Origin: Acetobacteraceae bacterium
Lineage (GTDB): Bacteria; Pseudomonadota; Alphaproteobacteria; Acetobacterales; Acetobacteraceae
Reading direction: 5' to 3'
Assembly (NCBI GenBank): GCA_031291725.1
Contig: JARLIM010000021.1
Coordinates: 1 to 64,000, forward strand
DNA length: 64,000 bases
The stretch's first letter is position 1. Every line of letters starts with the position of its first letter. Below, piece after piece: positions 35,771-43,728 of the stretch. A model generated the notes under the pieces. It had not been told where the DNA came from, ran no database searches, and was given only the letters and a program-made list of their open reading frames with translations. The position numbers were made by a program, and so were the translations under genes.

Positions 35771-36772
35771 ATGAACGCCTTGAACGACACCAACCACAAC
35801 CAGCCGGACGATCTCGCCGTCGCCCGCAATGTGCTGCGCATCGAGGCCGAGGCACTGCAATCGCTGTCGGCATCGCTGAACGGTGCGTTTGTCGAGGCGG
35901 TGGGTCTGTTGGCCGAGGCCAGTGCCGCCGGTGGGCGCATTGTGATCTCCGGCATGGGAAAATCCGGCCACATCGCGCGCAAGATCGCCGCCACCATGGC
36001 CTCCACCGGCACGCCCGCGCTGTTCGTGCACCCCGCCGAAGCCAGCCATGGCGATCTGGGAATGATCGTGCAGGGCGATGCCGTGCTGGCGATTTCCAAT
36101 TCGGGCGAGACGGCGGAGCTGGCCGATCTGGTGGCGCATACCCGTCGCTTCGGGCTCAAGCTGGTGGCCATCGTCGGACGGGAGATCTCGACCCTGGGCG
36201 ATGCCGCCGATGTGGCGCTGATTTTGCCCAATGCCCCCGAAGCCTCGCCCGTCGGCCCCGCCCCCACCACCAGCACCACGATGCAACTCGCCCTTGGCGA
36301 CGCCATCGCCGTCGCCCTGCTGACCCGTCACGGCTTCGAATCGGCGGATTTCCGCATGTTCCATCCGGGCGGCAAACTTGGCGCCAAGCTGCGGCGGGTG
36401 CGGGAGTTGATGCATTCCGGTGAGGAATTGCCGCTGGTGGACGAAAAAGTGTCGATGCGCGACGCCTTGCTGACCATGACAGCGCGGCGATTCGGCTGCG
36501 TCGGCGTCACCGATGCGGCGGGCACACTGGCCGGCGTTGTCACCGATGGCGATTTGCGTCGCGCAATGGGCCCCGACCTGCTCGACCGCCACGCGGCGGA
36601 CGTGATGACACACAGCCCGCGCACCATCGCCCCCGAAACATTGGCCGCCGAGGCCTTGCGCATCATGAACGCCCCGGAACGCCCGGTGACGGCGCTGTTC
36701 GTCGTCGGTGCCGATGGTCTGCCGGTGGGCATTCTGCATATCCACGACCTGCTGCGCGCAGGCGTGGCATAG
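35771..36772 (+). CDS. kdsD: Arabinose-5-phosphate isomerase
   Basis: Converts ribulose-5-phosphate to arabinose-5-phosphate, the first step toward Kdo of lipopolysaccharide. The 333-residue protein has an SIS domain ('ISGMGKSGHIARKIAATMAS' near residue 58 and 'HPAEASHGDLGMI') and two C-terminal CBS domains ('VSMRDALLTMTARRFGCVGV' and 'DVMTHSPRTIAPETLAAEAL'). KpsF is the same family. It is followed 7 bases later by lptC, so LPS synthesis and transport genes are grouped. Confidence 0.94.
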   Translation: MNALNDTNHNQPDDLAVARNVLRIEAEALQSLSASLNGAFVEAVGLLAEASAAGGRIVISGMGKSGHIARKIAATMASTGTPALFVHPAEASHGDLGMIVQGDAVLAISNSGETAELADLVAHTRRFGLKLVAIVGREISTLGDAADVALILPNAPEASPVGPAPTTSTTMQLALGDAIAVALLTRHGFESADFRMFHPGGKLGAKLRRVRELMHSGEELPLVDEKVSMRDALLTMTARRFGCVGVTDAAGTLAGVVTDGDLRRAMGPDLLDRHAADVMTHSPRTIAPETLAAEALRIMNAPERPVTALFVVGADGLPVGILHIHDLLRAGVA

Positions 36773-36779
36773 ACCCGGC

Positions 36780-37409
36780 ATGAGAACCTCAACCCCCCGC
36801 CCCCTCGCGCGCCCTCACCGTCCAGCCCGCCTGACCCGTCGCAGCGCGCATGTGGTGCTGGCGAAGAAGGTGCTGCCGGCAGTGGCGTTGCTGTTGATGG
36901 TGGCGGTGGCGCTCTGGCCGGAATGGCATCGCGACAATGTCGGCACGCGACTGATGCTGCATGCCGATGTCGCCGAACCGGCCAGCGGTGAAATCGCCAA
37001 TGGGCGCTATAATGGGCAGAATGAAAAAGGCGATCCCTTTACTGTGACGGCTGACTCGGCGCATCAGAGCAACGCGGATCGGGTGGATCTGCACAATCCG
37101 GTGGGTGACATCACGCTGCGCGGCGGCGCGTGGCTGCAAGGCAAGGGACAGGCTGGCGTGTACGATCAGCGAAGCGGCCAGTTGGACCTCTCAGGCGACG
37201 TCTCGCTTTATCGCGACGACGGCACAATTCTGCAAACCGACACCGCCACCATCGACACCAAATCCTCCGTCGCCACCTCCAACGACAAGGTGCATATGGA
37301 AGGCCCGTTCGGCACGCTCGATGCCCAGGGCTTCACCTTGCTCGACAGCGGCCAGGTGACGCGGTTTGCTGGCCCCGCCCGCATGTTGCTCAACGGAGCC
37401 GGCAAGTGA
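36780..37409 (+). CDS. lptC: LPS export protein LptC
   Basis: Bitopic inner-membrane part of the LPS transport bridge. The 209-residue protein has a basic N-terminus, one membrane helix at about residues 30-46 ('KVLPAVALLLMVAVALW') and a periplasmic beta-jellyroll with 'GEIANGRYNGQNEKGDPFTV'. The end 'FTLLDSGQVTRFAGPARMLL' is typical of the family. It overlaps lptA by 4 bp (GTGA). The ATG at 36780 was chosen because the upstream frame is a shadow of kdsD. Confidence 0.9.
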   Translation: MRTSTPRPLARPHRPARLTRRSAHVVLAKKVLPAVALLLMVAVALWPEWHRDNVGTRLMLHADVAEPASGEIANGRYNGQNEKGDPFTVTADSAHQSNADRVDLHNPVGDITLRGGAWLQGKGQAGVYDQRSGQLDLSGDVSLYRDDGTILQTDTATIDTKSSVATSNDKVHMEGPFGTLDAQGFTLLDSGQVTRFAGPARMLLNGAGK

Positions 37410-38296
37410 TTCGTCCCTTCTCCCTCGTCATCGCCCTGGTTCTGTTCGGCGGCACCGCACACGCGCAAGGCATCGATCTGTCAAGCGGCGGCCCGGTCGA
37501 AGTGACGGCCAAAGGCACGTTCGAAGTGCATGACGCCGCCCAGGAAGTTGTCGCCGAGGGCGATGCACGGGCGGTGCGCGGCACCACCACGGTGTTGGCC
37601 GACCGCCTCATCGCCCGCTACCGCAAGCGCAGCGCCACGGCTGGGGCCGCACCGGATGCGAGTGCCGGCAACGAAGTCTATCGCCTGGAAGCACACGGTC
37701 ATGTCCGCATCGTCACACCGTCTGACGAGGCGGTGGGCGACGATGCGGTTTATGACCTGGATCAGGCGATTCTGGTGATCACCGGCAAGGGTCTGCGTCT
37801 GACCACCCCGAGCAGCCAGATGACGGCGCGGGACTCGCTGGAATATTGGTCGCAGCAGCATATGGCGGTCGGTCGCGGCAATGCGGTGGTGATCACCAAC
37901 GATGCGCGCCGGGTTTCGGCCGATGTCATGGTCGCCTACACCGATCCGGACACCAAGGCGGCCACCGCGGGCAAGCCGCACGCTGGCAACGATGCCGACG
38001 GCGCGGGCAGGCTGAAGCGGGTGGATGCGTTCGGCAATGTGGAAGTGCGCACGGCCTCTGACGTGGTACGCGGCGATAACGGGCTGTATCTGCCAGAGAC
38101 CGGCCAGGGGCGGGTTGTCGGCCATGTGCGGATCACACGGGCCGACAACCAGTTGAACGGTCCGGCGGCCGATTTCGATATGAAAACCGGCGTGGCACGA
38201 ATCGTCGCACAGCCCGGAGCGCGGGTACAAGGGCTGCTGGTGCCGAATTCAACCAAAGCCGACACCCAGCCCGGCAAGCCTACGGTGAAGCCATGA
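37406..38296 (+). CDS. lptA: LPS transport periplasmic protein LptA
   Basis: Periplasmic bridge protein that carries LPS from LptC to LptD. GTG 37406 overlaps the lptC stop. The signal peptide 'MIRPFSLVIALVLFGGTAHA' is followed by an OstA-like jellyroll ('GGPVEVTAKGTFEVHDAAQE', 'YRLEAHGHVRIVTPSDEAVG'). At 296 residues it is longer than the ~180-residue E. coli protein; the extra length includes an alanine/glycine-rich insertion near residue 185 and a second stretch of OstA-like repeats ('VVRGDNGLYLPETGQGRVVG'). Confidence 0.88.
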   Translation: MIRPFSLVIALVLFGGTAHAQGIDLSSGGPVEVTAKGTFEVHDAAQEVVAEGDARAVRGTTTVLADRLIARYRKRSATAGAAPDASAGNEVYRLEAHGHVRIVTPSDEAVGDDAVYDLDQAILVITGKGLRLTTPSSQMTARDSLEYWSQQHMAVGRGNAVVITNDARRVSADVMVAYTDPDTKAATAGKPHAGNDADGAGRLKRVDAFGNVEVRTASDVVRGDNGLYLPETGQGRVVGHVRITRADNQLNGPAADFDMKTGVARIVAQPGARVQGLLVPNSTKADTQPGKPTVKP

Positions 38297-39066
38297 CCGA
38301 CCGTCATTCTGCCTTGGCCGAACACGGCGCCAGCCTGCCCACGGAGACAGGCTTGGTCGCGGCCGGCTTGGGCAAGACCTACAAAGGTCGCCCGGTGGTC
38401 AAGAATGTCTCCATCAACGTCCGTCGCGGTGAGGCCGTGGGGCTGCTGGGGCCGAATGGCGCGGGCAAGACGACGACCTTTTATATGATCGTCGGCCTGA
38501 TCCGCTCCGACACCGGCTCGATCTCGCTCGACGGCATGGAAATCTCGGACCTGCCAATGTATCGCCGCGCCCGGATGGGCATTGGCTATCTGCCGCAGGA
38601 AGCCAGCATTTTCCGGGGTTTGAACGTCGAACAGAACATCATGGCAGCCCTTGAGGTGATCGAGGAAGACCGCAGCGAGCGTGAGCGGATGCTCGACGGT
38701 TTGCTGGCGGAATTCGGCATCTCGCATCTGCGCCGCACACCGTCGTTGGCACTGTCCGGCGGCGAACGTCGCCGTCTGGAAATCGCCCGCGCCTTGGCCA
38801 GCCAGCCGAACTATGTGCTGCTCGACGAACCGCTGGCGGGCATCGATCCGATCGCGGTGGGCGAAATCCGCGATCTGGTCTCGCATCTGAAGGATCGCGG
38901 CATCGGCGTGCTGATCACCGATCACAATGTGCGCGAGACGCTGGAGATCATCGATCGTGCCTATATTCTGCACGGCGGCAGCGTGCTGATGCAGGGCAAG
39001 CCACAGGAAGTGGTCGATCACCCGGATGTTCGGCGCGTCTATCTCGGCGACAAATTTTCGCTGTAA
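38293..39066 (+). CDS. lptB: LPS export ABC transporter ATP-binding protein LptB
   Basis: ATPase that drives LPS extraction with LptF and LptG (not in this window). It shows Walker A 'GPNGAGKTT' near residue 54, signature 'LSGGERRRLEIARAL' and Walker B 'YVLLDEPLAGIDP', with the LptB-type 'GIGVLITDHNVRETL'. The 257-residue form has a short N-terminal extension before 'LGKTYKGRPVVKNVS'. It overlaps lptA by 4 bp and is followed, after 165 bases that contain a promoter, by rpoN. Confidence 0.95.
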   Translation: MTDRHSALAEHGASLPTETGLVAAGLGKTYKGRPVVKNVSINVRRGEAVGLLGPNGAGKTTTFYMIVGLIRSDTGSISLDGMEISDLPMYRRARMGIGYLPQEASIFRGLNVEQNIMAALEVIEEDRSERERMLDGLLAEFGISHLRRTPSLALSGGERRRLEIARALASQPNYVLLDEPLAGIDPIAVGEIRDLVSHLKDRGIGVLITDHNVRETLEIIDRAYILHGGSVLMQGKPQEVVDHPDVRRVYLGDKFSL

Positions 39067-39146
39067 TCGCGCCAACCCGTTAAAATCACGCATTTTTGAC
39101 GCCGCCCCACCGCAGCGCGGCATGCCGGAGCGATTGATTGTCACGC

Positions 39147-39164
39147 CTAGCACGATTCTTGCTT
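39147..39164 (+). promoter_or_regulatory. Near-consensus sigma-54 promoter in front of rpoN
   Basis: CTAGCACGATTCTTGCTT matches the -24/-12 pattern YTGGCAC(R)N4TTGCW with one mismatch (A for G at -25). G150 of the -24 element and GC at 39161-39162 are spaced exactly as required. The expected start of transcription is near 39174, giving a leader of about 58 bases to the rpoN ATG. This suggests that sigma-54 controls its own gene. Confidence 0.6.
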
Positions 39165-39231
39165 GCCAATTCACCTGCATGGGTGTGAGCTAGGAGAGAC
39201 GGAATCATCCGTATCTTCTGGAGCCCATTGA

Positions 39232-40755
39232 ATGGCGATTGGCCCACGCCTCGATCTTCGCCAGTCCCAATCCCTGGTCATGACGCCGCAGCTCCGCCAG
39301 GCGATCAAGCTGTTGCAATTCAACAATATGGAAGTCTCAGCCTTCATCGATGAGGAGCTGGAACGCAATCCGCTGCTCGAACGCGATGAACGCGATGACG
39401 CGCCGCCGTTGGAACGGGCGGCCATTGATCAAATGCCGATTGCGCATGGCGAAAGCACCGATTGCGCCGAGATTCTGAGCCGCGACGATCTGATGCTGGC
39501 TGGCCCCGGCCGCCTGGATCAGGTCGATCATGCCGAGACCTACGATCCTGGCAGTGCCGGTGACGGCCCCGGCGCCGGGCCAGGGCGCGGCCCGGCCTTC
39601 GACGACGATGAACGCGGCATCGACGACTTCGCAGAGCACCGCACGAGCCTGCGCGATCATCTGGGCGAGCAGTTGCGCCTGTCCTTCCACGACCGCCGCG
39701 AGCGGCTGATCGGCGCGCATCTGATCGCCATGCTGGAACCCTCCGGCCGCCTCTCCGCCCCGCCTGAGGCGCTGGCGCAGGCGATGGGCTGTCCGCTGGC
39801 CGATGTGGAAGCGGTGCGTGCCCGCATGATGCGGTTCGACCCGGTGGGCATGTTCGCCCGCGATCTGCGTGAATGTCTGGCGGTGCAGCTGGCTGAACTC
39901 AACCGGCTCGACCCGGCCATGGCCATGCTGCTCGATCATCTGGAACTGCTGGCCAAGCGCGATTTGAAGCGGCTGATGCAGATTTGCGAGGTCGACGCGG
40001 CAGACCTGACGGATATGATCGCCGAAATCCGCAGGCTCGACCCCAAGCCCGGCGCGAACTGGGACAGCACGCCGCTGATTCCGGTGGTGCCCGACGTTCT
40101 GATGCGCGTTGCCCCGATCAAACCGATGCCTGACCGCAATGGCGACCTGGGCGGCGGCTGGGTGTTGGAGCTGAACCCGGAGACCATGCCCAGAGTGCTG
40201 GTCAACCAGAAATTTTCTGCACGGGTGCTGCCGCGCTGCTCCCGCGAGGAAAAAAGTTTTCTGGCCGAGAAGCTTCAGAACGCCAACTGGCTTGTCAAAT
40301 CGCTACAACAAAGAGCGCAAACCATTCTGAAAGTTTCGGCAGAAATCGTCCGTCAGCAGGAAGGTTTCTTTCGCGAAGGCGTTGGACATCTCCGACCGCT
40401 GATTCTGCGCGATATCGCCGATGCGGTGGAAATGCATGAGAGTACTGTCAGCCGCGTCACCGCCGGCAAATACATCGCCACGCCGCGCGGTATCTTTGAG
40501 CTGAAATACTTCTTCACCACCGCCATCGCCAGCGCCTCGGGCGGTGAGTTGCACTCGGCTGAGTCAGTGCGGCATCGCATTCGCGACATGGTTGCGCGTG
40601 AGACGGCGGACGCAATTTTGTCAGATGACGCGATTGTTGCCGCTTTGCGTGCAGAAGGCGTGGACATCGCACGTCGGACCGTGGCCAAATACCGGGACGC
40701 GCTGCGAATCCCAAGTTCGGTGCAGCGCAAACGGGAGAAGGCCGAGCCGGTCTGA
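39232..40755 (+). CDS. rpoN: RNA polymerase sigma-54 factor
   Basis: Alternative sigma factor for promoters that need enhancer-binding activators, classically nitrogen genes. The 507-residue protein has the N-terminal activator-interacting region ('LDLRQSQSLVMTPQLRQAIK', 'LERNPLLERDE'), an acidic glycine-rich linker (about 80-130), the core-binding domain, the helix-turn-helix ('DAVEMHESTVSRVTAGKYI') and the RpoN box 'ARRTVAKYR' near the C-terminus. The ATG has a GGAG site. The lptB-rpoN-hpf order is common in Proteobacteria. Confidence 0.95.
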   Translation: MAIGPRLDLRQSQSLVMTPQLRQAIKLLQFNNMEVSAFIDEELERNPLLERDERDDAPPLERAAIDQMPIAHGESTDCAEILSRDDLMLAGPGRLDQVDHAETYDPGSAGDGPGAGPGRGPAFDDDERGIDDFAEHRTSLRDHLGEQLRLSFHDRRERLIGAHLIAMLEPSGRLSAPPEALAQAMGCPLADVEAVRARMMRFDPVGMFARDLRECLAVQLAELNRLDPAMAMLLDHLELLAKRDLKRLMQICEVDAADLTDMIAEIRRLDPKPGANWDSTPLIPVVPDVLMRVAPIKPMPDRNGDLGGGWVLELNPETMPRVLVNQKFSARVLPRCSREEKSFLAEKLQNANWLVKSLQQRAQTILKVSAEIVRQQEGFFREGVGHLRPLILRDIADAVEMHESTVSRVTAGKYIATPRGIFELKYFFTTAIASASGGELHSAESVRHRIRDMVARETADAILSDDAIVAALRAEGVDIARRTVAKYRDALRIPSSVQRKREKAEPV

Positions 40756-40825
40756 CAATCGCTCACTTGGGGGGGAGAGCGACCCGACTGGCAGGCGGTC
40801 CCGAACTTTGCATGAGGCGACGCGC

Positions 40826-41419
40826 ATGCACATCACGGTCTCAGGTAAACAAGTCGATATGTCGGACGCGCTGAAGACGCGCGTATCGAACCAACTCGAT
40901 CTGATCGCAGGGAAGTATTTCGATCACGCCTTGGAGGCTCATGTCACCTTCAGTCGTGCTCGCAGTTTTTTCACCTGCGACATCAACGTTCACGCCGGTC
41001 GCGGCTTGATGCTGCGTGGCGAAGGCGAAGCCGCCGACGCCAATGCGGCTTTTGACGATGCTGCCGAACACATCGCCAAGCGCCTGCGCCGGTATAGACG
41101 TCGGGTCAATGAACACGCACGCGATGAGGTCAACCGCGAACGTCCCCAAAAGGCACGACAATACATTCTCCGTCCGGAGGATGACGAGCCGGCGGCTGAC
41201 GGCAATATCGCCGAGGTGGCGGTGGCTGCCTATGCAACCGTCATCGCCGAAACCCCGGCCGAGATCGCCGAGTTGACGGTGGGTGACGCCGTGATGCGGA
41301 TGGATCTGGCCGATCAGCAGGTTCTGATGTTCCGCAACTCGGCATCGAAAGAACTCAACGTGATCTATCGCCGACCGGACGGCCATATCGGTTGGATCGA
41401 CCCGGCAGCCAAAAGCTGA
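40826..41419 (+). CDS. hpf: Ribosome hibernation promoting factor, long form
   Basis: Binds the 30S decoding centre and dimerises 70S ribosomes in stationary phase. The 197-residue length marks the long form: S30AE domain at about 1-100 ('MHITVSGKQVDMSDALKTRV'), a linker, and the C-terminal dimerisation domain at about 140-197 ('MRMDLADQQVLMFRNSASKE', 'VIYRRPDGHIGWIDP'). The ATG 40826 was chosen because the upstream frame is a shadow of rpoN. It sits 70 bases after rpoN and is ended by a strong terminator. Confidence 0.94.
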   Translation: MHITVSGKQVDMSDALKTRVSNQLDLIAGKYFDHALEAHVTFSRARSFFTCDINVHAGRGLMLRGEGEAADANAAFDDAAEHIAKRLRRYRRRVNEHARDEVNRERPQKARQYILRPEDDEPAADGNIAEVAVAAYATVIAETPAEIAELTVGDAVMRMDLADQQVLMFRNSASKELNVIYRRPDGHIGWIDPAAKS

Positions 41420-41441
41420 AGTCGTGATCCGACACAACGCG

Positions 41442-41472
41442 AAAGGGCCGGTGCAAACCGGCCCTTTTGTTT
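41442..41472 (+). terminator. Rho-independent terminator after hpf
   Basis: AAAGGGCCGG and CCGGCCCTTT form a perfect 10-bp stem around a 6-base loop, followed by TTGTTT. It lies 22 bases past the hpf stop and closes the lpt-rpoN-hpf block. Confidence 0.88.
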
Positions 41473-41496
41473 GGGGGGAGAGGGCGGAAGAGGCGG

Positions 41497-41895
41497 CTAT
41501 GACCGACCCAAGAGCCTGATGCGGGGCTCGGCACCCAACCCGGTCGCGCGTTTGGCAAGCCTTGCGTCAAACGTCACGAATTCGCTCGCTGCATGAGCAT
41601 CGGCATAGATCAGCGCGTCATCCAGTTGCAGACCCCGTCCGACCCAATCCAAGGCAGTCTCGACATTCGGTGACGTGGTGAACACATGCGGCAGGCGGAC
41701 AAACGCCAGCAAAGCCACGGCCACCTCGCGCTCGGCCACACCATAGACCGAGCGCATGATCCAACTCGCTTCGAGCAGCACGCAGGTCGAGACGAGCACG
41801 TCCTCGTTGCCGATCAGATCGCCCGCCAGCTTTGCCTGCTCCGCGTCGTCCTGAAACAGCAGGCGCAGGACAATATTTGTATCAATCGCGCGCAT
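41497..41895 (-). CDS. PIN-domain toxin, VapC-like
   Basis: A 132-residue PIN-domain nuclease, probably the toxin of a type II toxin-antitoxin pair. The metal-binding acidic residues are in place: Asp5 in 'RAIDTNIVLR', Glu42 in 'LLEASWIM', Asp92 or Asp93 in 'LQLDDALIYA' and Asp110 in 'FVTFDARLAK'. The ATG 41895 overlaps the antitoxin coding end by 14 bases. VapC toxins cut tRNA or rRNA; the target here is unknown. Both genes look intact. Confidence 0.87.
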   Translation of the reverse strand: MRAIDTNIVLRLLFQDDAEQAKLAGDLIGNEDVLVSTCVLLEASWIMRSVYGVAEREVAVALLAFVRLPHVFTTSPNVETALDWVGRGLQLDDALIYADAHAASEFVTFDARLAKRATGLGAEPRIRLLGRS

Positions 41896-42163
41896 AGCGT
41901 TGCTTGAAATACGCCGCAACGCCCTTGTCCATATCCTCAATCGAAACGGGTGGCCCTGAATATTTCAGGCATCCGGCGACATCTTCCAATCGCGTTGCAT
42001 TGGCCTTCTGCGCCAGATGGAGTCGGACGCCGTTGCCGTCGCGCTCGACGACGAGCTTCATCCCCGGCTTCCAATCCAGCGCGTCACGCACCGACTTCGG
42101 CAGGATCACCTGCCCTTTTGTCGACAGCGTCGTGGAATGCCCATCAGCCATCTTTGCCACCAT
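41882..42163 (-). CDS. AbrB/SpoVT-type antitoxin, VapB-like
   Basis: A 93-residue protein with an N-terminal swapped-hairpin AbrB domain ('TTLSTKGQVILPKSVRDALD', about 10-30, and 'GMKLVVERDGNGVRLHL') and a C-terminal tail that should bind the toxin ('VSIEDMDKGVAAYFKQRYA'). The likely start is ATG 42163 or ATG 42151 ('MADGHS'). The second places an inverted repeat just upstream of the coding region, which suits autoregulation. It is co-transcribed with the PIN gene. Confidence 0.85.
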   Translation of the reverse strand: MVAKMADGHSTTLSTKGQVILPKSVRDALDWKPGMKLVVERDGNGVRLHLAQKANATRLEDVAGCLKYSGPPVSIEDMDKGVAAYFKQRYARD

Positions 42164-42178
42164 CGGTAAGACGATGGT
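42159..42178. promoter_or_regulatory. Candidate operator of the VapBC-like pair
   Basis: ACCATCG and CGATGGT form perfect 7-bp arms with a 6-base spacer at the antitoxin start. AbrB-type antitoxins bind such palindromes to repress their own operon; binding here is inferred. Confidence 0.5.
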
Positions 42179-42214
42179 AAGATACGCGACTTACCCAGCC
42201 AAACTCAACTGAAT

Positions 42215-42919
42215 TCACCGATTGCCGCCATGCAGCGCCCGCGCCGGGGTGCCCTCCCCGGCCAGCGCCGGCAGTGTCACCAATGCCCCGGACGCCAGCC
42301 GGATCGCAACACTCACCTCTGGCCGCTCAGACGCCGCAATGGTGATCGTCGCGCGATCCAGACCCATCGCATCCAGGGCGCAGGCGATATGGATAGGGTC
42401 GGGGTGGCCAATTTTGAGGGTTTCGAAGCTACAGCCGCGCTCCTGCAACCGCGATGCCGGGCTGCCGAAGCCCGCAGGCCACTCAATCAGCGGCGGCAGG
42501 GCACCGCCTGCGGGCAATGCGCCATCGTCTGAGAGGGTGAACAGCCACTCAAGCGCACCCCGACTGAGACGCTCTGGCCTACCCACATCCACCAGGGCAC
42601 GGGCGGCGTCGGTTGCGATATCGTCCGAGCGGGCAATCCAACCGATCACGCCGGGTCCATGCTGACGCAGACGATTTTGCACCTGCGGCTCATCCAAGCC
42701 AAACCAGCGCGGCTGGCGCGGTGGGGTGGGAATGGCGGGGTCGGCGGCAATCACTTCCAGATAAACCGACTCGCCCAGCCGCAACAGACGGTTATGGGTT
42801 CCCATCAGCGGATGCGTGCCGCCCGGACAGAGCGACACGCCAAGCCTGCTGGAAATCCAGGCCACGCCTTCCTCAAGCGTGGCCGCAGCAACCGCGATGT
42901 GGTCGAGTGCTGTGCTCAA
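42215..42919 (-). CDS. VOC/glyoxalase-like domain protein
   Basis: A 234-residue protein whose start 'ALDHIAVAAATLEEGVAWIS' and internal pattern match the glyoxalase-like (Glyoxalase_3) domain family. The length holds the paired beta-alpha-beta modules. No substrate can be assigned. The start appears to be a TTG at 42919, which overlaps the stop of the DUF1150 gene by 4 bp (TTGA), so it is likely the last gene of the hsp20 operon. There is no obvious signal peptide. Confidence 0.75.
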   Translation of the reverse strand: MSTALDHIAVAAATLEEGVAWISSRLGVSLCPGGTHPLMGTHNRLLRLGESVYLEVIAADPAIPTPPRQPRWFGLDEPQVQNRLRQHGPGVIGWIARSDDIATDAARALVDVGRPERLSRGALEWLFTLSDDGALPAGGALPPLIEWPAGFGSPASRLQERGCSFETLKIGHPDPIHIACALDAMGLDRATITIAASERPEVSVAIRLASGALVTLPALAGEGTPARALHGGNR

Positions 42920-43119
42920 TGCACCCAGATCGGCTGCAAATCGTGCTCCAGCGCCACCTGAATGGCGATGTCACGGTCGGCTGCCATCCCCATCGGGGTG
43001 CCATCGGCAGTGTGGATGGCATAGACGCGCTGGCCCTTGACCAGCACCGGCTTGAAATACGCCACGTGCGGCATGCCCAGCTGTTCGAATTGCTCGGGCG
43101 ACAGATCGCGCAGGCTCAT
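42916..43119 (-). CDS. DUF1150 family protein
   Basis: A 67-residue protein ('MSLRDLSPEQFEQLGMPHVA', then 'YAIHTADGTPMGMAADRD') of the DUF1150 family, which in Alphaproteobacteria is usually found right after an Hsp20 gene, as here. Its function is not known; a role with heat-shock proteins is inference. ATG 43119 follows a GGAGG site. An ATG at 43137, overlapping the hsp20 stop by 4 bp, is a possible longer start. Confidence 0.83.
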   Translation of the reverse strand: MSLRDLSPEQFEQLGMPHVAYFKPVLVKGQRVYAIHTADGTPMGMAADRDIAIQVALEHDLQPIWVH

Positions 43120-43133
43120 GATGTGACCCTCCC

Positions 43134-43577
43134 TCATTCCGAATCGGCCTCCCCCTCCACCACCGTCCCCGGCGTGCCGATGCGGATGGTGCGCACCTTG
43201 CTGGCAGGCAGTGGGCGGGCGAGGTCGATATGCAGCAGGCCGGAATCGAGCCATGCCCCCTTCACCTCGATCCCCTCGGCCATCACGAAGGCCCGTTGGA
43301 ACTGCCGGGCGGCGATGCCGCGATGGATGAACACACGGCCCTGGGTGTCGTCGTTCTGGCGACCGCGAATGACGAGTTGGTTGTCCTCCTGGGTGATTTG
43401 CAGATCATCCATCACGAAACCGGCAACGGCCAGGGTGATGCGCAGGCCGGACGGTCCGGTTTGCTCGATGTTGTAAGGCGGATAGCCATCCGACGAGGTT
43501 TTGGCGGCACGTTCGAGCATCTGCTCCAGATGGTCGAAGCCGAGAAACATCGGCGAGGTGAAAAGGCGGGTCGACAT
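43134..43577 (-). CDS. Small heat-shock protein, Hsp20 family
   Basis: ATP-independent chaperone that holds unfolding proteins. The 147-residue product has a short N-terminal arm ('FLGFDHLEQMLERAAKTSSD'), the alpha-crystallin domain ('YNIEQTGPSGLRITLAVAGF' to 'AARQFQRAFVMAEGIEVKGA') and a C-terminal tail. It resembles alphaproteobacterial HspA/IbpA. The start has a GGAGG site. It is divergent from def across about 150 bases, where a heat-shock-type promoter may lie. Confidence 0.92.
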   Translation of the reverse strand: MSTRLFTSPMFLGFDHLEQMLERAAKTSSDGYPPYNIEQTGPSGLRITLAVAGFVMDDLQITQEDNQLVIRGRQNDDTQGRVFIHRGIAARQFQRAFVMAEGIEVKGAWLDSGLLHIDLARPLPASKVRTIRIGTPGTVVEGEADSE

Positions 43578-43652
43578 AGATAGGCCTCCTGCTTTGCAGC
43601 GAAGCGGGTGGAAAGATCGGCCAGTCCCGTGGCGGCAACCGGCCTTGCTATG

Positions 43653-43681
43653 ATTTTGGCAGCGCGACAGCGCGTTGCAAG
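43653..43681 (-). promoter_or_regulatory. Possible RpoH-type promoter of hsp20
   Basis: On the minus strand CTTGCAA (43675-43681) precedes CCAAAAT (43653-43659) by 15 bases, which loosely fits a heat-shock sigma promoter (CTTG plus a C-rich -10). It would give a leader of about 70 bases. The match is weak. Confidence 0.3.
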
Positions 43682-43728
43682 TGCTGCTTGTCATTGAAGT
43701 GGCGCGGCGGGGGGGCTAATTGAACGAA

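Noticed and set aside
42736-43254. N-terminal extension of the DUF1150 protein (from 43254)
   Set aside because: The extra residues are a proline- and histidine-rich shadow of hsp20; a GGAGG site supports the shorter start.
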